Assembly: GCA_030626465.1 (NCBI GenBank)
Contig: DAOUOU010000071.1
Coordinates: 1-12,344 of the forward strand
DNA: 12,344 bases
Reading direction: 5' to 3'
DNA from: Bacteroidales bacterium
GTDB taxonomy: Bacteria > Bacteroidota > Bacteroidia > Bacteroidales > UBA10428
The notes under the pieces are model-generated. The model did no database searches and was not told where the DNA came from. It saw nothing but the letters and a program-made list of their open reading frames with translations. The position numbers were made by a program, and so were the translations under genes. Positions 6,193-12,344 of the stretch are shown one piece after another (position 1 is the first letter of the stretch; each line of letters begins with the position of its first letter).

Positions 6193-8619
6193 ATGATTAT
6201 GAATAAGCTCAAAATTATCACCGGATCAATACTGGTTACAATCATAGTTATGATTAGTTCCTGTTCAAAGCAGGAAAACCGTATTACTTCTGACTTTTGT
6301 GATGGTTGGAAATTTCATCTTGGAGATATTGAACAAGCTTATATAACTGATTTCATCGATACTTCGTGGCGTGTTTTAAATCTGCCCCACGACTGGAGTA
6401 TAGAGGGAGAGTTTAGTAGTGAGCATCCTGCTACTCCTGGCGGAGGAGCTTTGCCCGGTGGAATAGGATGGTATCGTAAATCATTTAAACTATTAGAAGA
6501 CGAGAAAAAAAAGCTGGTTTTTATCGATTTTGATGGCATCTACATGGATAGCAAAGTATGGATCAATGGTCATTTTCTTGGCAATCGACCAAGTGGGTAT
6601 ATATCATTTCGATATGACCTGACGCCTTATCTCAACTATGGAGACTCCATAAACATTCTTGCTGTAAAGGTTGATAATTCTATGCAACCTAATTCGAGAT
6701 GGTATTCCGGTTCGGGAATATACAGGAATGTCTGGCTGGTAAAAACAAATAATATTCATGTCGATCATTGGGGAACCTATGTTACCACCCCTGAAGTAAG
6801 TGAAGATTCAGCAAGGATTTTGGTACAAACTAATATACGCAATACTACATACGAGGAGCAATCTGTGACTTTAAAAACCTTTATTTATGATAAATCTGAT
6901 AATAAGGTTGCTTCTGATGTATTGGAAAATACTATTGCAGCTAACTCTGTTTTCACCTTCGAGCAGGATATAATGATACATAATCCTGAGTTATGGTCAC
7001 TTGAAAATCCCAGTGTGTATAAAACTGTTTCGCAGGTAGAATACAATAACAAGGTAAACGATATGTATTGCACGAACTTCGGAATTCGATATTTTGAATT
7101 TGACATTGATCAGGGATTTTTGCTCAATGGGAAGCATGTGAAAATAAAAGGAGTATGCAATCATCACGACCTGGGATGTTTGGGTGCAGCAGTAAATACC
7201 CGCGCTCTGGAAAGGCAACTTGAAATTCTTAAGGGAATGGGGTGTAATGGTATTCGTACATCCCACAATCCACCTGCCCCTGAATTACTTGATCTGTGCG
7301 ATAAAATGGGATTTATTGTCATGGACGAAGCTTTTGATATGTGGAAAAAGAAAAAGACGAAATACGATTATGCTCGTTTCTGGGACGACTGGCACATTAA
7401 GGATTTGACAGATTTTATGTTACGTGACAGGAACCATCCGAGTATATTTATCTGGAGTATTGGAAATGAAATTCTGGAACAATGGGATACCACAGGCATT
7501 CAAATGATTCAGGATTTATACCATTATGCAAAGTCCATTGATAGCACAAGACCGATCATTACGGCAAACAATCCTCCCGGATCTTTCAATAATCTGACAA
7601 AACCTATGGTAGTGGATCTCATAGGGTACAACTATGCCCATCATGAATACGAGAATTTTCCAAAATTATTTCCGGAAGAGAAATTCATTGCAACGGAAAC
7701 AGCTTCATCTCTTGCTACCAGAGGACATTATGATATGCCATCCGATAGCATCAGACGGTGGCCATATCGATGGGATATACCTTTTACCGAGGGTAATCCC
7801 GACAATACTGTCTCAGCTTACGATCATGTTAGCGCACCCTGGGGATCCACACAGGAAGTGGTATGGAAAATCATTAAGAAATATGATTTTCTTTCGGGGA
7901 TGTACATATGGACCGGCTTTGATTATCTTGGGGAGCCTACACCTTACGGATGGCCTTCACGCAGTTCTTATTTCGGAATTATCGATCTTGCGGGTTTTCC
8001 AAAAGATACCTACTACTTGTATAAGAGCGAATGGACTGATGAACCTGTGCTCCATATATTTCCTCATTGGAACTGGAATAATGGGGACACTGTTGATGTC
8101 TGGTCGTACTTTAATTGTGATGAAGTTGAGTTATTTTTAAATGCTGAGTCACAGGGAATAAAGAAAAAAGAAGGAGAAGATCTGCATGCAGTATGGCGTC
8201 TTGTATATGCACCGGGAACTCTTAAAGCTATTGGTCGGACAAATGGCAAAGAAGTACTTACTCAAACCATTCATACGGCAGGAGAACCTGCTGAAATAGC
8301 GCTCTCGGTCGATCGGAGAACAATCAAGGCTGATGGAAAAGACCTGTCATTTATAACAATTGACATACTTGATGCTGACGGAAATCTTGTACCTGATGCT
8401 GGTAATCTGGTGAATTTTGAAATAGACGGGAATGCTTTTATTGCGGGTGTAGACAATGGTTCTCAGACAAGTCATGAGCCATTTAAGGTAAACTATCGGG
8501 AAGCCTTCAACGGGAAATGTCTTGCTATACTCCAATCAAATGGGAAACCGGGTAAGATTACCCTCAGTGCCACTTCCGAAGGACTTGAAGAAGCTTCCAT
8601 TACTCTTCAGGCAAAATAA
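6193..8619 (+). CDS. GH2 glycoside hydrolase lipoprotein (beta-galactosidase-like, with DUF4982 and C5 domains)
   Basis: An 808-residue lipoprotein: basic N-terminus, hydrophobic core and lipobox I-S-S-C with Cys24. The second ATG at 6199 gives a slightly cleaner signal peptide and may be the real start. Domains: sugar-binding jelly roll about 34-185 (HDWSIEGEF, GGIGWYRKSF), Ig-like about 187-298, TIM barrel about 300-610 with GIRTSHNPP (353-361), MDEAFDMW (377-384), acid/base Glu426 in WSIGNE and probable nucleophile Glu502 in ATETAS. A DUF4982 domain (about 620-690) and a GH2 C-terminal C5-type domain (about 697-805, with IKADGKDLSF and AGVDNGS) follow. This is the complete layout of many Bacteroidota exo-beta-galactosidases acting on oligosaccharides in the periplasm or at the surface. 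Beta-galactosidase is the default guess; other GH2 activities are not excluded. It stands alone, with a promoter-like element upstream and a strong terminator downstream. Confidence 0.93.
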   Translation: MIMNKLKIITGSILVTIIVMISSCSKQENRITSDFCDGWKFHLGDIEQAYITDFIDTSWRVLNLPHDWSIEGEFSSEHPATPGGGALPGGIGWYRKSFKLLEDEKKKLVFIDFDGIYMDSKVWINGHFLGNRPSGYISFRYDLTPYLNYGDSINILAVKVDNSMQPNSRWYSGSGIYRNVWLVKTNNIHVDHWGTYVTTPEVSEDSARILVQTNIRNTTYEEQSVTLKTFIYDKSDNKVASDVLENTIAANSVFTFEQDIMIHNPELWSLENPSVYKTVSQVEYNNKVNDMYCTNFGIRYFEFDIDQGFLLNGKHVKIKGVCNHHDLGCLGAAVNTRALERQLEILKGMGCNGIRTSHNPPAPELLDLCDKMGFIVMDEAFDMWKKKKTKYDYARFWDDWHIKDLTDFMLRDRNHPSIFIWSIGNEILEQWDTTGIQMIQDLYHYAKSIDSTRPIITANNPPGSFNNLTKPMVVDLIGYNYAHHEYENFPKLFPEEKFIATETASSLATRGHYDMPSDSIRRWPYRWDIPFTEGNPDNTVSAYDHVSAPWGSTQEVVWKIIKKYDFLSGMYIWTGFDYLGEPTPYGWPSRSSYFGIIDLAGFPKDTYYLYKSEWTDEPVLHIFPHWNWNNGDTVDVWSYFNCDEVELFLNAESQGIKKKEGEDLHAVWRLVYAPGTLKAIGRTNGKEVLTQTIHTAGEPAEIALSVDRRTIKADGKDLSFITIDILDADGNLVPDAGNLVNFEIDGNAFIAGVDNGSQTSHEPFKVNYREAFNGKCLAILQSNGKPGKITLSATSEGLEEASITLQAK

Positions 8620-8641
8620 TAATACGGGAAATACAATCCAA

Positions 8642-8682
8642 AAAGCCGTCTGATAAAGTTTTAGTTCAGGCGGCTTTGTTTT
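8642..8682. terminator. Bidirectional intrinsic terminator between converging genes
   Basis: A 12-bp stem pairs 8642-8653 (AAAGCCGTCTGA) with 8666-8677 (TCAGGCGGCTTT) with a single G-T wobble and a 12-base loop. The plus strand continues TTGTTTT after a G, and the minus strand continues with T residues opposite the A run before the stem. It sits between the GH2 stop at 8619 and the stop of the minus-strand lipoprotein at 8700, so it can end both transcripts. Confidence 0.85.
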
Positions 8683-8699
8683 GTGGTTTATCTTTCTGG

Positions 8700-9344
8700 T
8701 TATTTTTGCATACTTCGCATAAATGACTGAATTTCGGGATCGGCATTGAACTCCTCTCCAACCTTCTGAAACCATTCAAACAATTCAATATAGGTTTTAA
8801 TAACAGGATCTTCTGTGTTCTGACCGTCTGTGCTTACTTTAACAATATATCTTTTGATTTCCTCCTGAGTAAGATCCTGGGATAATGGTCTGAACCCATT
8901 CGGCAATTCATATTTTTCTGTTATTGCCACACCTTCTTTCATCAGATCGTGCAGAAACATTTTCTCGTATACATTAATATTTTCTTTTGCCATTTCATCG
9001 AAAGCCTGATCCATTTGCATAATCATTTCATCCAGTGGCTGGATAACCTCTTCTCCAAATCCGGCTATTTGTTCATCCAGATTTTTAATGCCTTCTTCAT
9101 CCAATTCAGAATTGAATGCATCTGTAAATGCCTCAGCCTGCCCCCTGAATACATCGCTGAAGGCTATCACCATAGCACCTGTGAAAACAACTGTAGTATT
9201 TTTAAAAGTATTTTTGGCTTTAGCATCCAATGATAGTTTTTTAACTTTTTTCTCTTCTTTTTTTGCATCCGGATTGCCTGCACATGAAACAATAAGACTA
9301 CAAACCAGAAGGAGGATTCCAAAATTTTTACATGTATTTTTCAT
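8700..9344 (-). CDS. Lipoprotein of unknown function
   Basis: A 214-residue protein I do not recognise. The N-terminus is a lipoprotein signal: basic MKNTCK, a hydrophobic core and L-I-V-S-C with Cys21. The mature part begins with a Lys/Glu-rich linker (about 28-46). A hydrophobic Gly/Ala/Val patch follows (TTVVFTGAMVIAFSDVFRG, 50-68), possibly amphipathic or membrane-associating. The rest is acidic and predicted helical (about 69-145 and 158-214), with no cysteines after the lipobox and no catalytic motif I can name. It should be anchored in the periplasm or outer membrane. The gene is divergent from the sigma/anti-sigma operon, with about 150 bases between the starts, and shares the bidirectional terminator with the GH2 gene. 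Sharing a control region with the sigma factor may mean co-regulation, but this is inference. Confidence 0.82.
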   Translation of the reverse strand: MKNTCKNFGILLLVCSLIVSCAGNPDAKKEEKKVKKLSLDAKAKNTFKNTTVVFTGAMVIAFSDVFRGQAEAFTDAFNSELDEEGIKNLDEQIAGFGEEVIQPLDEMIMQMDQAFDEMAKENINVYEKMFLHDLMKEGVAITEKYELPNGFRPLSQDLTQEEIKRYIVKVSTDGQNTEDPVIKTYIELFEWFQKVGEEFNADPEIQSFMRSMQK

Positions 9345-9363
9345 ATTTGTAAGTTGTTTTGAA

Positions 9364-9395
9364 TGAACATTATATTTTTCTATAATTTAAGTTCA
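9364..9395. repeat. AT-rich dyad in the divergent promoter region
   Basis: TGAAC (9364-9368) and ATTATA (9369-9374) are mirrored by TATAAT (9381-9386) and GTTCA (9391-9395), with a 6-base centre and a 4-base offset between the right arms. It lies between the divergent unknown lipoprotein and sigma factor genes and could be an operator or promoter core for either. The inner arms are pure A/T, so chance is a real alternative. Confidence 0.25.
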
Positions 9396-9496
9396 GCAAA
9401 ATCTTATTATCAGCCAAGCAATTATGTGAATATTTGCCTTTGAAGCTCAAAGTTTTTATTACTACTTTCACTATTCATATCCATCGAAAAGGAATT

Positions 9497-10054
9497 TTGA
9501 CAGCAGCAATTCAAACTAATATTGATTCAAAATATGAAGAATTGTTTCGTACGTATTTTTCTTCGCTAAGCTATTTTGCACAAAAGTATATTCCCGATCT
9601 GGATACATGTAAAGAGATAGTACATAATGTCTTTATTAATATCTGGGAAAAAAGAGATGAGTTTGATTTTGATAAACCAGCTAAATCATACCTTTTCACC
9701 TCTGTTTACAATCGTTGTATGAATTTCATCCGTGACAATAAAAAATTCAGATCGGATGTGGATATAAGTGATGTACACAACTATTCTGATTTCTCGCAGC
9801 ATACAGACAATATTGAAGCAGCAGAGCTGGAAAGTAAAATCTGGCAGGTGATCAATTCATTACCTGAACGTTGCAAAGAAGTATTTGTGCTGAACAGATT
9901 TGAAGGCAAGAAATACCAGGAGATAGCCGCACATTTGAATATCTCGGTAAAAACCGTAGAGACTCAAATGTCGAAAGCACTGAAAACATTACGTGATCAT
10001 CTGAAAGATTATATACAAATACTATTGTTTGTTTTATTGAAAAACTTATGGTGA
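9497..10054 (+). CDS. ECF sigma-70 family RNA polymerase sigma factor (FecI-like)
   Basis: A sigma factor that would direct RNA polymerase to the promoters of this cassette and possibly others when released by its anti-sigma partner. Counting from TTG at 9497 it is 185 residues, the usual size for Bacteroidota FecI-like factors. Sigma region 2 spans about 13-80 (LFRTYFSSLSYFAQKY, AKSYLFTSVYNRCMNFIRD). Region 4 spans about 113-166 with the helix-turn-helix YQEIAAHLNISVKTVETQMS. The end is hydrophobic (QILLFVLLKNLW), common in these proteins. The frame is open back to 9386 without any ATG. TTG at 9497 is chosen because sigma region 2 begins just after it and AAAAGGA (9487-9493) precedes it, although the 3-base spacing is short. 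TTG at 9434 would add 21 residues unlike the family. The FecR gene follows after 21 bases, probably on one transcript. Confidence 0.9.
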   Translation: MTAAIQTNIDSKYEELFRTYFSSLSYFAQKYIPDLDTCKEIVHNVFINIWEKRDEFDFDKPAKSYLFTSVYNRCMNFIRDNKKFRSDVDISDVHNYSDFSQHTDNIEAAELESKIWQVINSLPERCKEVFVLNRFEGKKYQEIAAHLNISVKTVETQMSKALKTLRDHLKDYIQILLFVLLKNLW

Positions 10055-10075
10055 TATCAGGGTATCCTACATATT

Positions 10076-11089
10076 ATGTGTGATAGTACTGACAAAGGTA
10101 TGGAAAAGAATAGCGAATATATTGACATCAACTTACTGACAAGGTATCTGGCAGGCGAATCCAGTCCTGAAGAAAATATTCTTGTAAAAAAGTGGCTTGC
10201 TGCTTCTGAGAACAACCGTAAGGAACTGGAGGAATTTCATAAAGCCTGGGAGGCTATTGATAAGACTGATTTGCGGCAGGAAATAAATATTGATAATGAA
10301 TGGAAGGTTCACCAGGAAAAGATTTCTCCTGTTCAAAGAGGTGGGGTATCGATCTTTTTAAGGACATTTATTCGCGTTGCGGCAGCCCTTATTATTGCAT
10401 TTGGAATAACCATTGTCGGAATTAGATATGGTTCAAAGGTTTCTGTCAGAACAAGTATGGCTGAAACCCGGGAGATTAAGTTGCCCGACGGAAGCAGGGT
10501 CACACTGAATGCCGGGTCAAAATTCTCGTATAACAAAAAGAATTACGGTGAAGAGAACAGATCGTTAAGTCTGCAGGGAGAAGCATATTTTGAGGTAGAA
10601 AAAAATCCTGATCTCCCCTTTATAATACAGGTACGTGAGGCTGAAGTTAAGGTATTAGGCACTTCTTTTAATGTTAAAGCTTACAAGAAAATGGATGCAA
10701 TTGAAGTAACGGTATCAGAAGGGAAAATAAGCCTGTACGACAGAGCAATCAAGCAAAAGCATGTAGTTGCCACGGGTGGGGAAAGAGCTGAGTTTGACAA
10801 ACAATTAGGTGTAGTTAAGAAATATCCCAATGCCGATCGCAATTACATATCCTGGAAAACAAGGTCCATCGTTTTCGAAAATGACAGTCTGGCAGGCATT
10901 GCCAAAACTCTCAGTAATGTCTATCATAAGAATATCATATTAGAAAATCCTGGTCTTAATGCCTGCACTCTCACAACAAGTTTTGAAAACGAAGATCTTC
11001 AAACAGTACTGAAGATCCTTGAATCAACTCTTGATTTGGAAATCAGGGAAGAGAAAAACGAAATCATTATTTCCGGCGAGGGTTGCTGA
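10076..11089 (+). CDS. FecR-family anti-sigma factor
   Basis: An inner-membrane anti-sigma factor that holds the adjacent sigma factor and receives the signal from the receptor in the periplasm. The 337 residues comprise a cytoplasmic anti-sigma part about 17-60 (LLTRYLAGESSPEENILVKK), a single membrane segment about 97-117, the FecR domain about 128-222 (REIKLPDGSRVTLNAGSKF, LQGEAYFEVEKNPDLPF, VKVLGTSFNVKAY) and a C-terminal DUF4974 domain about 264-333, which resembles the STN fold. This is the standard layout and length for Bacteroidota FecR proteins. Two starts are possible, ATG at 10076 and ATG at 10100; the second gives MEKNSEYIDINLL and neither has a well-spaced ribosome binding site. 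It lies between the sigma factor gene and the receptor gene, with gaps of 21 and 11 bases, which supports one operon. Confidence 0.93.
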   Translation: MCDSTDKGMEKNSEYIDINLLTRYLAGESSPEENILVKKWLAASENNRKELEEFHKAWEAIDKTDLRQEINIDNEWKVHQEKISPVQRGGVSIFLRTFIRVAAALIIAFGITIVGIRYGSKVSVRTSMAETREIKLPDGSRVTLNAGSKFSYNKKNYGEENRSLSLQGEAYFEVEKNPDLPFIIQVREAEVKVLGTSFNVKAYKKMDAIEVTVSEGKISLYDRAIKQKHVVATGGERAEFDKQLGVVKKYPNADRNYISWKTRSIVFENDSLAGIAKTLSNVYHKNIILENPGLNACTLTTSFENEDLQTVLKILESTLDLEIREEKNEIIISGEGC

Positions 11090-11100
11090 GCCGAAAAAAC

Positions 11101-12344
11101 ATGTCTTCCCGAAAATCATATCGAATAACCTTTTATTTCCTGATGTGTTTGCTGTTCCTTTCTGGTCCTGTAACAGCGCAAAATTCACCACTGGATGTAA
11201 AAGTCACAGTCGATTTCAAAAATGAATTACTGGAAAAGGTTTTATCTGATCTTGAAAAGTTGGCGGATGTGCAATTCTCATACAGTTCCAAGAAGATTCC
11301 CGTCTATGAAAAGGTGACTGTATCATTTATCAATACTCCTTTGCATGAAGTCCTTAAGGCAAGCTTTGCGTCTCTTCCTGTCAAGTACGAACTTGTGGAC
11401 GAGTATATTGTGCTAAAGAAAGGACCTGTTCTTGCAGAGCAAAAAAATGATCAGAAAGAAAAAAAAGTTACCCTGAATGGCTATATAAAAGACAATAAAA
11501 CAGCTGAGATCTTAATTGGCGCGACCCTATACATTCGTGAGCTTGAACTGGGTGCGATCACGAACAAGTATGGGTATTTTTCTATGACACTTCCTCCGGG
11601 GCGTTACACTTTGATTGTGGCCTACATAGGTTACCAGGAAGTGCAGCAAAGTATTGAGCTGGTAAGCAACACGAAGTTTGATTTTAAAATGGAATCGAGT
11701 CCTCAGAAACTGGAAGAAGTGACAATTTCCTCTTTCCGGAAAGAGGAGGTGATATTCAAGATGCATGCTTCACAGGCTGCATTATTGCCTTCATTTGTTA
11801 AAAAACAACCCTCTTTATTGGGTGAGTCGGATGTAATAAAGACCCTGGAATTTCAACCGGGTATTTCTTTTTACGGGGATGGATCGAGCTATTTTCATGT
11901 GCGCGGCGGACATTTCGATCAAAATCTAATTCTTCTTGATGATGCAACCATATACAATCCCTCTCATTTGCTGGGTATCTTTTCTCCTATCATTCCGGAT
12001 GCAGTAAAGAGTGTGGATGTTTACAAAGCAGATTTCCCGGTGAATTACGGAGGGCGGCTTTCTTCTGTGATAGATATCCGTACCATTGAGGGGAATAAAA
12101 ATAAGTTTTCGGTTTCAGGCAGTATTGGACTTATTTCAGCCCGTGCAACAGTGGAAGGTCCCTTTAAAAAAGGTGCAAGCTCATTTTTTGTATCGCTGCG
12201 CCGGTCTTACTTTGATCTGTACCTAAAACCTTCACAGGAGAATTTACTGAATCTGTTTTTTTATGACTTTACAACAAAAGTGAATATAAGGCTCGGATCG
12301 AAAGACCGCCTGTTTGTAACCTTTTACAAAGGAGAAGATAAATA
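11101..12344 (+). CDS. TonB-dependent outer membrane receptor with STN signalling domain (3' end outside window)
   Basis: An outer-membrane receptor that imports a ligand with TonB energy and signals its presence to FecR. The 414 visible codons contain a signal peptide ending near V-T-A-Q (about 1-27) and an STN domain about 34-106 (FKNELLEKVLSDLEKLADVQ, VSFINTPLHEVL). A carboxypeptidase-regulatory-like beta domain spans about 122-198 (GAITNKYGYFSMTLPPGRYT). A possible TonB-box stretch LEEVTIS precedes the plug domain, about 230-330 (FHVRGGHFDQNLILLDDATI, VNYGGRLSSVIDIRT). The start of the beta-barrel follows. Intact relatives are about 800-900 residues, so about half is missing. It lacks the SusC hallmarks I would look for and no SusD is visible; it looks like the receptor class often paired with a DUF4249 lipoprotein, which would be the next gene. 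The ligand is unknown. The ATG lies 11 bases after the FecR stop. Confidence 0.92.
   Translation, partial: MSSRKSYRITFYFLMCLLFLSGPVTAQNSPLDVKVTVDFKNELLEKVLSDLEKLADVQFSYSSKKIPVYEKVTVSFINTPLHEVLKASFASLPVKYELVDEYIVLKKGPVLAEQKNDQKEKKVTLNGYIKDNKTAEILIGATLYIRELELGAITNKYGYFSMTLPPGRYTLIVAYIGYQEVQQSIELVSNTKFDFKMESSPQKLEEVTISSFRKEEVIFKMHASQAALLPSFVKKQPSLLGESDVIKTLEFQPGISFYGDGSSYFHVRGGHFDQNLILLDDATIYNPSHLLGIFSPIIPDAVKSVDVYKADFPVNYGGRLSSVIDIRTIEGNKNKFSVSGSIGLISARATVEGPFKKGASSFFVSLRRSYFDLYLKPSQENLLNLFFYDFTTKVNIRLGSKDRLFVTFYKGEDK

Noticed and set aside
7634..8140. A 168-codon frame within the second GH2 gene
   Set aside because: It overlaps the conserved TIM barrel in another frame and has no domain features of its own.
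9429..9436. AATATTTG as a -7 element for the sigma factor gene
   Set aside because: One mismatch to TAnnTTTG and no supporting -33 element; too weak to call.

Overview
The window reads as chromosomal DNA of a free-living or gut Bacteroidota, most like the Bacteroidia (Bacteroidales/Marinilabiliales). The reasons are moderate AT richness, lipoprotein signal peptides ending in S-C, TAnnTTTG-type -7 promoter elements with weak Shine-Dalgarno sequences, two large family GH2 lipoproteins, and a FecI-type sigma / FecR-type anti-sigma / STN-TonB receptor cassette. Assignment below class level is inference.

Layout. (1) 1-3555 (+) is the nearly complete end of a long GH2 lipoprotein with a malectin domain and further C-terminal beta modules; its first few codons lie before the window. 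(2) 3564-4565 (-) converges on it and encodes a stand-alone heptose-7-phosphate kinase of the RfaE1/HldA type. (3) 4777-5529 (-) encodes an extremely Lys/Arg-rich, histone H1-like low-complexity protein, with a good intrinsic terminator downstream at 4659-4683. (4) 5710-6076 (-) is a broken GNAT acetyltransferase: the N-terminal and C-terminal parts lie in different frames and the middle is missing. (5) 6193-8619 (+) is a second, canonical GH2 lipoprotein, preceded by a putative -7 element and an inverted repeat. It is followed by a bidirectional terminator at 8642-8682 shared with (6) 8700-9344 (-), a lipoprotein of unknown function. (7) From 9497 onward, three co-directional genes form a probable operon: ECF sigma factor, FecR-like anti-sigma factor, and a TonB-dependent receptor with an N-terminal STN signalling domain that runs off the window end.

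How the genes fit together. The sigma/anti-sigma/receptor cassette is a cell-surface signalling and uptake unit: ligand binding at the receptor is relayed through its STN domain to FecR, which controls the sigma factor. The receptor has the carboxypeptidase-regulatory-like plus plug layout but is not obviously a SusC. The two GH2 enzymes act on beta-linked glycans in the periplasm or at the cell surface, but no SusC/SusD pair, sulfatase or regulator sits beside them here, so they look like stand-alone glycosidase genes rather than part of a visible polysaccharide utilisation locus. The kinase belongs to ADP-heptose (LPS core) synthesis.

No tRNA, rRNA, CRISPR array, insertion sequence or phage gene was seen. 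I found no clearly new multi-gene system. The items most worth a second look are the divergent multi-modular GH2, the Lys-rich protein, the GNAT relic and the unknown lipoprotein divergent from the sigma operon.
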